Below, piece by piece: positions 41,850 to 52,300 of a stretch of DNA of 64,000 nucleotides. Origin of the DNA: Mesorhizobium zhangyense (GTDB lineage: Bacteria > Pseudomonadota > Alphaproteobacteria > Rhizobiales > Rhizobiaceae); contig NZ_JAAKZG010000014.1 in NCBI RefSeq assembly GCF_011045115.1, positions 62,001-126,000 on the forward strand. The letters run 5' to 3'. Made by a program: the position numbers and the translations under genes. Position 1 is the stretch's first letter; each line of letters opens with the position of its first letter. The notes below the pieces were generated by a model. It had not been told where the DNA came from. It did no database searches and saw only the letters and a list, made by a program, of their open reading frames with translations.

Positions 41850-43595
41850 ATGTCTTGGGTTCGCCCAGAAAATAGAGGACGCCCGGAACCGCGGGCGCTG
41901 CGCACCTTGCTTCTTACGGCAAGTGCCGCCACCCTTTTGTGCGCATTCCCGGCTCAGGCGCAGGACAGTGGCGGACTGCGCGGAGCGGTTGCCGAGACAG
42001 ATGTCACCGGTTCATTGCTGGGCAGAGGCCAGGCCGGCAATACCCAGGCACAGAATGCCGCCAATCAGGCACCTGCGGACCAGAACCCGCCACCGCAATA
42101 TGCTCCCGAAAGCACCGGTGCCGTCCCGGATACCACCGATACCGCGGCCTCGCCCGACCCGAGCCTGTTCGCCTTACCGCCGAACACCGACGACCCTTTT
42201 GCCGACGATCCGCCGCCGGCAAGCACGCGTCCAACCTCCGCGGCCAGAAAACGCACCGAAGATGCGCGCAACCGCAACACTGCCACCACGCAGGCGGACA
42301 GCGAAACGGCCGCCAGCGGACAACCGGCCGAGGAAGTGGACGACGACACGACCACCGGCACGGTCCGAACGCCGACCATCGATTCGGAACAGGTCCTGAA
42401 GCTGGACGAGGGCGCAGAGCGCGCCGAAGCGATCGAAGGCCTGAACCGGCCCCGCGACGACAACCCCTTTGCCGCCACCGGCATACGTGCCGGTTCCTTC
42501 GTGCTTCGCCCTTCGCTCGAACAGGGCATAACCGCCACCTCCAACGCCAGTGCAAGCAGCGGCGGGTCGTCCGGCGTGCTTTCGGAAACCACGCTGCGCC
42601 TCAACGCCGTATCCGACTGGAGCCGCCATTCGGCGACGATCGACGCTTACGGTATCCTCCGGCGGACACTCTCCGGCGAAGAAATCAAGGAGACGCAGGC
42701 AGGTATCGACGGCAAGCTTGATCTCGAACTCGGCGACGAGCTTCGCGGCCACGTCGAGGCCGGTTATCAGCGCCGGCCTGAATCGGGCTCCTCCCCGGTC
42801 GCGATCGAAGGTACCCTGTCCCAGCCGATCCGCCAGACATTCAACGGCAGCCTCGGCATCGAAAAGGATGTGGGCAAGGCCCGCTTCGGCATCACCGGCA
42901 GGGTCGAGCACGACATGTATGGCGACGCCCAACTTTCCACCGGCGGGGTGGTCTCGCAGAAGGACCGCGACTCGACGCTGGCAACGCTGACGCTTCGCGG
43001 CGGCTACGAAATCTCGCCGGCGCTGACACCCTTCCTGGAAGCGGAAGTGGGCCGGCGCTTCTACGACGAGAAGGTCGATGCGAGCGGATATGAGCGCTCA
43101 TCGGACCGGCTTGGCGCGCGCGCGGGTGTCGAGCTCGATCTCGGCGAAAAGCTGTCGGGTGAATTTTCCGCCGGCTGGATTCGCGAAGGCTTCGACGACG
43201 ATCGCCTGAATGCGATAGGCGGGCCAACCGTCAACGCCAATCTTGCCTGGTCGCCCGAACGCGGCACGATGGTCAACCTCGCCGCCTCGACCGAGGTGGA
43301 AGGATCGACGACGGCCGGCGAAAGCGGCTCCGTATTCCATTCCGCACGGCTGTCGGTCGAGCGCGAAATCCGCGCCAATCTCACGGCCAATGCTGCGATA
43401 GGCGCCGGATATCGCGACTATTCCGGCTCGGACGGCCACGACATCATATTCAATGCGGAAGCCGGCGCGACATGGTGGCTAAACCGCTATGCCGGCCTGA
43501 CCGGGCGCCTGCGGCATGAGCAGCTCAAGAGCAATCTGGAAGGCCGCGACTATCAGGCCAACAGCGTGTTTGTCGGCCTGAAAGTCCAGAGATAG
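41850..43595 (+). CDS. Outer-membrane beta-barrel protein (porin-like, BBP2 type)
   Basis: This exported protein of 581 residues has a signal peptide (cleavage after A-Q-A near residue 38), a long disordered Pro/Ala/Thr/Asp-rich region (about 50-195), then a barrel of alternating amphipathic strands from about 205 ending in the typical aromatic-terminal strand S-V-F-V-G-L-K-V-Q-R. Strand motifs such as G-R-V-E-H-D-M-Y-G and L-R-G-G-Y-E-I-S-P-A-L-T-P-F and the 'outer membrane beta-barrel, type 2' organisation fit. I chose the ATG at 41850 (AGCAGGTG before it), which starts the signal peptide directly. Role not known; relatives sit near polysaccharide-export genes. Confidence 0.85.
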   Translation: MSWVRPENRGRPEPRALRTLLLTASAATLLCAFPAQAQDSGGLRGAVAETDVTGSLLGRGQAGNTQAQNAANQAPADQNPPPQYAPESTGAVPDTTDTAASPDPSLFALPPNTDDPFADDPPPASTRPTSAARKRTEDARNRNTATTQADSETAASGQPAEEVDDDTTTGTVRTPTIDSEQVLKLDEGAERAEAIEGLNRPRDDNPFAATGIRAGSFVLRPSLEQGITATSNASASSGGSSGVLSETTLRLNAVSDWSRHSATIDAYGILRRTLSGEEIKETQAGIDGKLDLELGDELRGHVEAGYQRRPESGSSPVAIEGTLSQPIRQTFNGSLGIEKDVGKARFGITGRVEHDMYGDAQLSTGGVVSQKDRDSTLATLTLRGGYEISPALTPFLEAEVGRRFYDEKVDASGYERSSDRLGARAGVELDLGEKLSGEFSAGWIREGFDDDRLNAIGGPTVNANLAWSPERGTMVNLAASTEVEGSTTAGESGSVFHSARLSVEREIRANLTANAAIGAGYRDYSGSDGHDIIFNAEAGATWWLNRYAGLTGRLRHEQLKSNLEGRDYQANSVFVGLKVQR

Positions 43596-43607
43596 GCCAA
43601 TCAACCG

Positions 43608-44495
43608 CTACTCGATAGGCTTCAGTTCCTTGAGCATGGTTTCCAGCATCGCCGAGATATTTTTGTGCATGTCGGGCCGCCACAGCGAAAACGCCACATT
43701 GGCCTCGATGAAGCCCTCGGGCGAACCGCAGTCGAAGGTCCTGCCCTTGTAGTGCGAGCCGTAGAAGGGCTGCTGCTTTTCCAGTTTCAGCATCGCATCG
43801 GTTAGCTGGATTTCGTTGCCTGCCCCGCGCTCCTGCCCTTCCAGGATTCCGAAAATCTCGGGCTGCAGGATGTAACGGCCATTGATGTAGAGATTGGACG
43901 GCGCCGTTCCAGCCTTCGGTTTTTCCACCATGCCGGTGATCTCGAATCCGTTACGCACCTCGTTCCCGAGCCCGACGATGCCATATTTATGCGCCTCGGC
44001 CGGGTCGCATTCCTGCACGGCGACGATATTGCCGCCGGTCTCGTTATAGAGTTCGACCATCTGCTTGAGGCAGCTCTGGTCCGTTTGCATGATCATGTCC
44101 GGCAGAAGCACCGCGAAGGGTTCGTTGCCGACGAGATCGCGTGCACACCAGACAGCATGGCCAAGGCCGAGTGGCACCTGCTGGCGCGTGAAGCTCGTCT
44201 GGCCAGGTGCCGGCTGAAGGCGCTGCAGCCGCGCAAGCTGGTCGTCCTTGCCGCGTTGGGCAAGCGTGTCATACAGCTCGAACTGGACGTCGAAGTGATC
44301 CTCGATGACAGCCTTGTTGCGACCGGTCACGAAGATGAAATGTTCGATGCCCGCCTCGCGCGCCTCATCCACCACATACTGGATGACCGGCTTGTCGACG
44401 ACCGTCAGCATTTCCTTGGGAATGGATTTCGTTGCCGGAAGAAAGCGCGTGCCGAGACCGGCAACCGGAAAAACTGCTTTGCGAACCTGTTTCAT
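43608..44495 (-). CDS. galU: UTP-glucose-1-phosphate uridylyltransferase
   Basis: This enzyme (295 residues) makes UDP-glucose for polysaccharides and glycolipids. Nucleotide-binding signature [17 protein letters not shown] near the start, then E-M-L-T-V-V-D-K-P-x-[18 protein letters not shown] and [12 protein letters not shown] at the end. Start at the ATG 44495; the longer open frame adds 12 unlikely residues. It converges with the beta-barrel gene (12 nt between stops). Confidence 0.96.
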   Translation of the reverse strand: MKQVRKAVFPVAGLGTRFLPATKSIPKEMLTVVDKPVIQYVVDEAREAGIEHFIFVTGRNKAVIEDHFDVQFELYDTLAQRGKDDQLARLQRLQPAPGQTSFTRQQVPLGLGHAVWCARDLVGNEPFAVLLPDMIMQTDQSCLKQMVELYNETGGNIVAVQECDPAEAHKYGIVGLGNEVRNGFEITGMVEKPKAGTAPSNLYINGRYILQPEIFGILEGQERGAGNEIQLTDAMLKLEKQQPFYGSHYKGRTFDCGSPEGFIEANVAFSLWRPDMHKNISAMLETMLKELKPIE

Positions 44496-44695
44496 ATCGA
44501 CACTTATCCACGGGCGACGGCTTACCGACAATCACGGAGTGCGACATTTTCACGCCGAAATTGAAAAATATTGAATTGACCGCCCGCTTTTGCGCTTTCG
44601 CGGGCTCTTTGGCGTGCGAATTTCGCTATGGTAAACTGATTGATAACCGCGTTCGGCGATGAATGAGTCTTCCGATGATGGACAAGGAGGAAAAT

Positions 44696-45922
44696 ATGCT
44701 CGTTCGCAAGACCGCAATTCGCCTTGCAAGCGCCGCGGCAGCCGCCGGTCTGTCGCTCGCTCTTATGTTTTCGGCAACTCCGGCTTCGGCCGACGCTGGC
44801 TTTCAGCGCTGGGTTTCGAGCTTCCGCAACACCGCCGCGCAAAGCGGCATTTCCGGCACGACTTTTGACCGCGCCTTCCGCAATGTGAAGGACATCGATC
44901 CCGAAGTGCTGCAGAAGGCGCGCTTCCAGCCCGAGTTCACCGCACCGGTGTGGGATTACTTCGACAACCGGGTGCATGAGCAGTCGGTGGCTGTCGGCCG
45001 CGATATGGCGCGGAAATGGAAGCCCTGGCTCGACCGGATCGAGGCGAAATACGGCGTCGACCGCTATATACTGCTCGCCATCTGGTCGATGGAATCGAAC
45101 TACGGCGAAATCCTCAAGCGTGACGATGTCATGCGCAATGTCGTGCGCTCACTGGCGACGCTTGCCTATGCCGACGAGCGCCGGGCAAAATTCGCGCGCA
45201 CCCAGTTGATCGCTGCCCTGAAAATCCTGCAGAGCGGCGATATCGACGAAAGCCATCTGACCGGCTCGTGGGCAGGCGCGATGGGTCATACGCAGTTCAT
45301 TCCGACCAGCTATCAGGCCTATGCCGTCGACATGGATGGCAATGGCAAGCGCGACATCTGGAACTCCGTGCCTGACGCACTGGCGACCGCCGCCAACCTG
45401 CTGCACAAGAATGGCTGGCAGAGCGGCAAGACCTGGGGCTACGAGGTCTCCCTGCCGGCTGGCCGCAAGTTCCCCGGCGGTTCCAAGTCACTGTCGCAAT
45501 GGCAGTCGCTCGGCGTCACCCGTGCCAGCGGCAAGCCGTTCCGCAGCGGTTCCGACAAGGCGGAATTGAAGGTGCCGGACGGACGCGCCGGACCGGCTTT
45601 CCTGATGACCAAGAACTTCTTCGTCATCAAACGCTACAACAATGCCGATAAATATGCGCTCGCCGTCGGGTTGCTTGCCGACGAGATCGCCGGTTATGGC
45701 GGTCTCGTGCAGGACTGGAGCCGCCCCTTCACCAAGCTGAGCTTCGAGGAGAAGCAGGAGCTTCAGCAGCGCCTGTCCGCCTATGGCTATTATGAAGGCA
45801 AGTTCGACGGCAAGATCGGTGAAGGATCGCGCGCGGCCATCAAGGCATACCAGGCCAAGGCCGGCTTGACGCAGGACGGTCATCCGAGCATGGAAGTGCT
45901 CAAGACGCTGAGGAAACGCTAG
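44696..45922 (+). CDS. Lytic murein transglycosylase, MltB-like with peptidoglycan-binding tail
   Basis: This exported enzyme (408 residues) cleaves peptidoglycan glycan strands to anhydromuropeptides. It has a signal peptide (cleavage after S-A-D near 32), an SLT-2/MltB catalytic domain (about 35-330) with catalytic E133 in A-I-W-S-M-E-S-N-Y-G, the A-M-G-H-T-Q-F-I-P-T motif, and a C-terminal peptidoglycan-binding-1 domain (about 345-405: L-Q-Q-R-L-S-A-Y-G-Y-Y-E-G-K-F-D-G-K-I-G). A strong AAGGAGG 5 nt upstream fixes the ATG at 44696. It is followed after 10 nt by a DUF459 gene, likely the same operon. Confidence 0.94.
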   Translation: MLVRKTAIRLASAAAAAGLSLALMFSATPASADAGFQRWVSSFRNTAAQSGISGTTFDRAFRNVKDIDPEVLQKARFQPEFTAPVWDYFDNRVHEQSVAVGRDMARKWKPWLDRIEAKYGVDRYILLAIWSMESNYGEILKRDDVMRNVVRSLATLAYADERRAKFARTQLIAALKILQSGDIDESHLTGSWAGAMGHTQFIPTSYQAYAVDMDGNGKRDIWNSVPDALATAANLLHKNGWQSGKTWGYEVSLPAGRKFPGGSKSLSQWQSLGVTRASGKPFRSGSDKAELKVPDGRAGPAFLMTKNFFVIKRYNNADKYALAVGLLADEIAGYGGLVQDWSRPFTKLSFEEKQELQQRLSAYGYYEGKFDGKIGEGSRAAIKAYQAKAGLTQDGHPSMEVLKTLRKR

Positions 45923-45932
45923 GAGCAAGGCT

Positions 45933-47171
45933 TTGTCGGCCAAGGAGCGCACCGCATTTCCGGTCCGGATTACGGCGTTCCTTGTCGCGCTCACTGTCCT
46001 GACGACCGGTCTTTGGTTGGCCTTACCGGCTTCGCCTGCCTTCGCGCAGGAACCGGTCTACCGGCCATGGTCGTTGCGCGACCTGTTTTTCCCGCGCAGG
46101 GAACCGCGCCTGGCTCCACCGGCCGATGTGCCAGGAGGAAGGTCCAAGGGAAATGTGCGCAAGAAGGCGCCCAAGGCGCGCGCCGTCGCCCGCAAGCCGG
46201 CGGAACCGGAAATTCCCGTCATCGATAAAGAGCCCGACGCAAAAGTCGTGCTCGTCATCGGCGACTTTCTTGGCAGCGGCCTCGCCGACGGCCTTGGCAT
46301 TCTCTACGCAGAGAACCCAAAAATCCGGATAGTCGACAGGTCGAAAGGTTCGTCCGGCTTCGTTCGTGAAGACTATTTCAACTGGCCCAAGGAAATCGGC
46401 GCGCTGATCGAAACCGAAAAGCCCGCCGCTATCGCCGTCATGATGGGTTCCAACGACCGTCAGCAGATGCGCGTCGGCGACACGCGCGAAACTCTGGGAA
46501 CGGACAACTGGAACAAGGAATATGCCAAGCGCACCGAAGCTTTGGCCAAGGCAATCACGGAGCGCAAGGTGCCGTTCGTATGGGTCGGCGTGCCGGCTTT
46601 CAGGTCTTCCAAGATGACCTCCGACATGCTGGCGTTCAACGATATTTACCGCGCGGCAAGCGAGGAGGCCAAGGCCGAGTTCGTCGATGTCTGGGATGGC
46701 TTCGTCGATGAGAACGGCGCATTCATAACAACCGGTCCCGACGTCAGCGGCCAGCCGGTCCGGCTGCGTTCCGACGACGGCATCAATCTCACCCAGGCGG
46801 GAAAGCGCAAGCTGGCGTTCTACGCCGAAAAGCCCTTGAGCAAGATCCTTGGCCTCACTACTGCACCGGGTGCGGCGGCCGTACCGGCATTGCCGGCTCT
46901 GACCCCGGAGACCCAGAAGGCCGCACCCGTCGACCGCACGGTGCCGATCTCGCTCAACGATCCCGAACTGGACGGCGGTACCGAACTGCTCGGCGCAAAT
47001 GTCGGGAAAGCATCGCCGCGCTCCCCCGGCGAAAAACTGGCGATCGACGGCATCGCGCCCGAAGCCAAGCCCGGACGTGCCGACGATTTTTCCTGGCCGC
47101 CCCGACCGGCCGAGCCGGCAACGGCAGCCGCACCGGCAATACCGGACACCACAGCGACCGTCAGGCGCTGA
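45933..47171 (+). CDS. DUF459 SGNH-hydrolase-like periplasmic protein
   Basis: This protein of 412 residues has a signal-anchor (about 12-38, ending A-F-A-Q), a basic region, an SGNH/DUF459 domain (about 100-305) and a Pro/Ala-rich tail. Block I reads V-L-V-I-G-D-F-L-G-S-G, where the usual G-D-S nucleophile motif has F in place of S; block III reads M-M-G-S-N-D-R, and the C-terminal D-G-I-N-L-T block lacks the usual D-x-x-H histidine. It starts at TTG 45933 with GGAG upstream, 10 nt after the lytic transglycosylase. DUF459 proteins in rhizobia are proposed to act on cell-envelope acyl groups; enzymatic activity here is doubtful. Confidence 0.82.
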   Translation: MSAKERTAFPVRITAFLVALTVLTTGLWLALPASPAFAQEPVYRPWSLRDLFFPRREPRLAPPADVPGGRSKGNVRKKAPKARAVARKPAEPEIPVIDKEPDAKVVLVIGDFLGSGLADGLGILYAENPKIRIVDRSKGSSGFVREDYFNWPKEIGALIETEKPAAIAVMMGSNDRQQMRVGDTRETLGTDNWNKEYAKRTEALAKAITERKVPFVWVGVPAFRSSKMTSDMLAFNDIYRAASEEAKAEFVDVWDGFVDENGAFITTGPDVSGQPVRLRSDDGINLTQAGKRKLAFYAEKPLSKILGLTTAPGAAAVPALPALTPETQKAAPVDRTVPISLNDPELDGGTELLGANVGKASPRSPGEKLAIDGIAPEAKPGRADDFSWPPRPAEPATAAAPAIPDTTATVRR

Positions 47172-47179
47172 CCAGCCCC

Positions 47180-47641
47180 CTACCCCGGCGGCCATGCAAA
47201 GTCAGGCCCGGTTCTGAAGAACGACACGTTGTTGGTGAAAATGCTGGCTGGGGCAAGCCTGATCATGCGCCCGTCCGGATGTTCGATCTGGGCCACGTTG
47301 TCGATGAACCATGCGTTCCAGCCTGCTTCGGGGCCGAGATATTTGTGAAGCAGCCGCTTGAAGCGGTCCGGTGACATCGGCTCGATGGTGGCGGTACCCC
47401 GCAGTCCGAGATGCAGCAGGATACCGGCGTCGTTGTCAAAGTGCACGATTTCTACCGCACAGCGCGGATCTCTTTCCAGATGCTTCACCGCGCTTCCATC
47501 TGACGACCCGAGAAGCCAGATCGCGCCGTCCTCCCAGATGAACCATACCGGTGCGTTGCGCGGCGCGCCGTCCGAGGTAACGGTCGCCAAATTCGCCATC
47601 AACGGGCGACTTAGAACATCCTGTGGATCGAACTCCCGCAT
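47180..47641 (-). CDS. Pyridoxamine 5'-phosphate oxidase-fold (PPOX) protein
   Basis: This flavin-reductase-like protein has 153 residues. The PPOX split-barrel features are visible: L-A-T-V-T-S-D-G-A-P-R-N-A-P-V-W-F-x-W-E-D-G at the start, K-H-L-E-R-D-P-R-C-A-V, and a basic C-terminal G-R-M-I-R-L. It is shorter than PdxH and lacks PLP-site motifs, so it is a general PPOX-family protein binding FMN or F420-like cofactor, function unknown. ATG at 47641 chosen (the open frame has two more in-frame ATGs just upstream). It converges with the DUF459 gene. Confidence 0.84.
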   Translation of the reverse strand: MREFDPQDVLSRPLMANLATVTSDGAPRNAPVWFIWEDGAIWLLGSSDGSAVKHLERDPRCAVEIVHFDNDAGILLHLGLRGTATIEPMSPDRFKRLLHKYLGPEAGWNAWFIDNVAQIEHPDGRMIRLAPASIFTNNVSFFRTGPDFAWPPG

Positions 47642-47734
47642 CATCAAGTTATATCAGCAGATCGAGTAGGCGGGGAGGTCTTAGCCATACCGGCGGCTGC
47701 CGAGCACGATAGCCACGGCCAGGCACTGATCGCA

Positions 47735-47766
47735 AAAGAAAAGGCACCTCGCGGCGCCTTTTCTTT
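47735..47766 (-). terminator. Rho-independent terminator for gltD
   Basis: A stem AAAGAAAAGGC (47735-47745) with GCCTTTTCTTT (47756-47766), a 10-nt loop, and a continuing T-rich run on the minus strand. It lies about 20 nt beyond the gltD stop. Confidence 0.82.
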
Positions 47767-47786
47767 ACAATTCGCTGAGCGTCGGC

Positions 47787-49241
47787 CTATCGCGGCAACA
47801 CGCTCGAACCCATCAGCGCCTCGTCGATGGCGCGGGCGGCCTGCCGGCCTTCGCGGATCGCCCAGACGACGAGCGACTGGCCGCGGCGGATATCGCCCGC
47901 CGCATAAAGCTTGTCGACGCTCGTCCGGTAGTCGCGGTCGTTGGCATCGACATTGGTCGAACGGCGGCTGTCGACGCCGATCTTCAGCTGCCCGTCCAGT
48001 TCCGTGACCACCCCACCGGCCATCGGACCGGCAAAGCCGATGGCGATGAAGGCGAGATCGGCGCGGATGACGAACTCGGTGCCGGCGATCGGCTTGCGCT
48101 TCTCATCGACCTCGCAGCACTTCACACCGGTCAGCTGGCCGTCCTCGCCGATGAATTCGAGCGTCGCCACCTGGAACTCGCGCTCGGCGCCCTCGGCCTG
48201 CGACGAGGACGTGCGCATCTTGGTCGCCCAATAGGGCCAGACGGCAAGCTTGTTTTCCTTTTCCGGCGGCTGCGGCCGGATATCGAGCTGGGTCACGCGC
48301 ACCGCGCCTTGCCGGAATGCCGTGCCAACGCAGTCGGATGCCGTATCGCCGCCGCCGACAACGACGACATGCAGTCCGCCGGCCACGATTGACTCGGACT
48401 TCCAGGCAACAGACTGGATATCCTCGCGTGCCACGCGCTTGTTCTGCTGGACGAGGTAAGGCATCGCATCATGCACACCTTCGAGATCGTCGCCCGGAAT
48501 GTTGGCCGGACGCGGCGTCTCGGAGCCGCCGCAATAGAGCACGGCGTCATACTCGGCGAGCAGTTCCGAAACGGGCTTGTCGACGCCGACATTGACGCCG
48601 CAATGGAAGGTCACGCCCTCGCCCTGCATCTGCTCGACGCGGCGGTCGATATAATGCTTTTCCATCTTGAAGTCGGGAATGCCGAAGCGCATCAGCCCGC
48701 CGGCCTTGCTCTCACGCTCATAGACATGAACGTCATGTCCGACGCGGCCGAGCTGCTGGGCAGCGGCCATGCCGGCCGGGCCCGAGCCGATGATGGCGAC
48801 ACTCTTGCCCGTCTTCTTCTCCGCCGGATAGGGGCGGATATGGCCAAGCTCATAGGCCTTGTCGGCGATGGCCTGCTCGACCGTCTTGATGGCGACCGGA
48901 ATGTCTTCGAGGTTCAGCGTGCAGGCTTCCTCGCAAGGCGCGGGGCAGATGCGGCCGGTGAATTCCGGGAAGTTGTTGGTCGAATGCAGGTTGCGGATCG
49001 CGTTGTCCCAATCGCCATTGTAGACGAGGTCGTTCCAGTCCGGGATCTGGTTGTGGATCGGACAGCCGGTCGGACCGTGGCAGAACGGCACGCCGCAATC
49101 CATGCAGCGCGCTGCCTGTTTCTCGACTTCCTTGTCCGACATCGGCAGCGTGAATTCACGGAAATGCCGGATACGGTCGGAGGCCGGCTGGTACTTGTGC
49201 ACCTGCCGGTCGATCTCAAGAAATCCTGTTACCTTGCCCAT
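47787..49241 (-). CDS. gltD: Glutamate synthase (NADPH) small subunit
   Basis: This subunit (484 residues) carries electrons from NADPH through FAD and [4Fe-4S] clusters to the large subunit for making glutamate from glutamine and 2-oxoglutarate. N-terminal cysteines C-M-D-C-G-V-P-F-C and C-P-A-P-C-E-E-A-C are cluster ligands; two Rossmann folds are present (I-G-S-G-P-A-G-M-A at about 150, [11 protein letters not shown] further on), then A-G-D-I-R-R-G near the end. It is downstream of gltB with a 136-nt gap containing a hairpin, same strand, terminator after it. Confidence 0.96.
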   Translation of the reverse strand: MGKVTGFLEIDRQVHKYQPASDRIRHFREFTLPMSDKEVEKQAARCMDCGVPFCHGPTGCPIHNQIPDWNDLVYNGDWDNAIRNLHSTNNFPEFTGRICPAPCEEACTLNLEDIPVAIKTVEQAIADKAYELGHIRPYPAEKKTGKSVAIIGSGPAGMAAAQQLGRVGHDVHVYERESKAGGLMRFGIPDFKMEKHYIDRRVEQMQGEGVTFHCGVNVGVDKPVSELLAEYDAVLYCGGSETPRPANIPGDDLEGVHDAMPYLVQQNKRVAREDIQSVAWKSESIVAGGLHVVVVGGGDTASDCVGTAFRQGAVRVTQLDIRPQPPEKENKLAVWPYWATKMRTSSSQAEGAEREFQVATLEFIGEDGQLTGVKCCEVDEKRKPIAGTEFVIRADLAFIAIGFAGPMAGGVVTELDGQLKIGVDSRRSTNVDANDRDYRTSVDKLYAAGDIRRGQSLVVWAIREGRQAARAIDEALMGSSVLPR

Positions 49242-49321
49242 TGCAAAAACTTTCGTCGATCAGACCCTGCGAAAAATCACAGGCAAAAACTGTTGGCTCT
49301 TCTCTTGAAGCAGGTTGGCTC

Positions 49322-49369
49322 AGCCGTCCAGCCCGGACCTTCGGTCAGCCCGTTACTGTCCGGACGGCT
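49322..49369 (-). promoter_or_regulatory. Hairpin in the gltB-gltD gap
   Basis: An 8-bp perfect outer stem (AGCCGTCC, 49322-49329, with GGACGGCT, 49362-49369) plus inner pairing CCGGAC/GTCCGG. No T run follows on the minus strand, so it is not a simple terminator; it may stabilise or process the gltB-gltD transcript. Confidence 0.5.
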
Positions 49370-49377
49370 GACACGGC

Positions 49378-52300
49378 TTACTCCGCCGCGACGCCCATCC
49401 TCATGCGCTCCATTTCGATCAGCGCGCGGCGATACTCGACCGGCATGACTTTCCGGAATTTCGGCCGGTAGTTCGCCCAGTCGTCGAGAATAGCCTTGCC
49501 GCGTGTCGAACCGGTGAAATGCACATGGTTCGAGATAAGCTGGTAGAGGCGCTCTTCGTCATGGCTGGTCATGTCGCCGGATACGTCGACGCGGCCCTTG
49601 TGATCGAGGTCGCCGCCATGGTGGAGGAGTTTCTCCATCAGGTCGTCCTCTTCGGGAACCGGTTCCAGCTCGACCATCGCCATGTTGCAGCGCTCGGCGA
49701 AGTCGCCGGCCTCGTCCAGCACATAGGCGACGCCGCCCGACATGCCGGCCGCGAAGTTGCGCCCGGTCTGGCCAATGACGACGACAACCCCGCCGGTCAT
49801 GTATTCGCAGCCATGGTCGCCAACGCCTTCGACAACGGTGACGGCACCCGAGTTGCGCACGGCGAAACGCTCGCCGGCGACGCCACGGAAGTAGCATTCG
49901 CCCTCAGTCGCACCGTAAAGCACGGTGTTGCCGACGATGATCGAATCCTCGGCGACGATTTTCGCATTCTCCGGCGGACGGATCACGATGCGGCCGCCCG
50001 AAAGACCCTTGCCGACATAGTCGTTGCCGTCGCCGATCAGCTCGAAGGTGATGCCACGCGCCAGGAAGGCCCCGAAGGACTGGCCGGCCGTGCCGGTGAG
50101 CTTCACCGAGATCGTGTCGTCGCGCAGGCCCTTGTGCTTGAAACGCTTGACCACTTCGCCCGAAAGCATGGCGCCGGCCGAACGGTCGACGTTGCGGATT
50201 TCCGCCTCGATGGTGACGGCCTGACGCGATTCGAGCGCCGGCCTTGCCTGCTCGATCAGCTTGCGGTCGAGAACGTCATCGATCGGATGCTTCTGGCGCT
50301 CGGTCCAGTGCGTTGCCTCGGCCGGAGCGTCCGGCTTGTAGAACATGCGGGCGAAATCGAGCCCCCGCGCCTTCCAATGTTCGATCATCGCCCGCTTTTC
50401 CAGAAGATCGGTATCGCCGATGATCTGGTCGATATGGGTGTAGCCCATGGCCGCGAGCAGCTCGCGCACCTCTTCCGCGACATAGAAGAAGTAGTTGATG
50501 ATGTGCTCGGGCGTGCCCTTGAAGCGCTTGCGCAGAACCGGGTCCTGCGTGGCGACACCTACAGGGCAGGTGTTGAGATGGCACTTGCGCATCATGATGC
50601 AGCCGGCAGCTATCAGCGGCGCAGTCGAGAAGCCGAACTCGTCGGCTCCCAGCAGCGCGCCGATGATAACGTCACGGCCCGTGCGCAGACCGCCATCGAC
50701 CTGCAAGGCGACGCGCGAACGCAAGCCGTTCAGCACCAGCGTCTGGTGCGTCTCGGCAAGGCCCATTTCCCACGGCGAACCCGCATGCTTCAGTGAGGTC
50801 AGCGGCGAAGCGCCGGTGCCGCCGTCATAGCCGGAGATGGTGATGTGGTCGGCGCGCGCCTTGGCGACGCCGGCGGCAACCGTGCCGACGCCGACTTCCG
50901 AGACGAGCTTGACCGACACGTCGGCCGCCGGGTTGACGTTCTTCAGGTCGTAGATGAGCTGCGCCAGATCCTCGATAGAATAGATGTCGTGGTGCGGCGG
51001 CGGCGAAATCAGACCGACGCCCGGCGTCGAGTGACGGGTCTTGGCGATCGTCGCATCGACCTTGTGGCCGGGAAGCTGGCCGCCCTCGCCAGGCTTGGCG
51101 CCCTGCGCAACCTTGATCTGCATCATGTCGGAGTTGACGAGATATTCGGTCGTAACGCCGAACCGGCCGGAAGCAACCTGCTTGATCGCCGAGCGCTCGG
51201 GGTTCGCCCCACCGCCGGGCAGCGGCAGATAGCGATCCGGCTCTTCGCCGCCCTCGCCGGTGTTCGACTTGCCGCCGATCCGGTTCATCGCAACGGCCAG
51301 CGTCGTATGCGCCTCGCGGCTGATCGAGCCGAAGGACATGGCACCTGTCGAGAAGCGCTTGACGATGTCGGCAGCCGGCATGACGTCATCGAGCGATACC
51401 GGCTTGCGGCCGGTATCTTCGGCCAGCTTGATCTTGAACAGCCCGCGAATGCCCTGCGCGCGTGCCGTCTCGCTGTCGATCTGCGCGGAAAACTCCTTGA
51501 AAGTTTCCCACGAGCCCTTGCGCACGGCGTGCTGGAGGCTGGCCACCGCATCCGGCGACCAGATATGAGCCTCGCCGCGCATGCGATACATATATTCGCC
51601 GCCCACTTCGAGCGCGTTGCGCAGCACGGGGTCGTCGCCGAAGGCATCGGCATGGCGGCTGACCGTCTCGGTCGCGACTTCGTCCAGCCCGACGCCCTCG
51701 ATGAGGGTGGCAGTGCCAGTGAAATACTGCTCCACGAAGTCCGACCTAAGCCCGATGGCGTCGAATATCTGTGCGCCGCAATAGGACTGATAGGTCGAGA
51801 TGCCCATCTTGGACATGACCTTGAGGATGCCCTTGCCGATCGACTTGATGTAGCGCGTCACGACCTCGGAAGCGTCCACTTCCGCCGGCATGTCGCCACG
51901 CTTGTGCATATCGAGCAGCGTATCGAAAGCGAGATACGGGTTGATCGCCTCAGCACCATAACCGGCCAGGCAGCAGAAGTGATGCACTTCGCGCGGCTCG
52001 CCCGATTCCACCACGAGGCCGACCGAGGTGCGCAGACCCTTGCGAATGAGGTGGTGGTGCACGGCCGCCGTCGCCAGCAGCGCGGGTATGGCGATGCGGT
52101 CCGGCCCGACCTGACGGTCGGACAGTATGATGATGTTGTAGCCGCCGGCAACTGCCGCCTCGGCACGCTCGCACAGCCGCTCGATGGCGCCCTGCATGCC
52201 GGCGGCATCCTCGGCAGAGCCGTAGGTCATGTCGATCGTCTTGGTGTCGAAACGATCCTCGGTGTGGCCGATGGAGCGAATCTTTTCCAGGTCGCCATTG

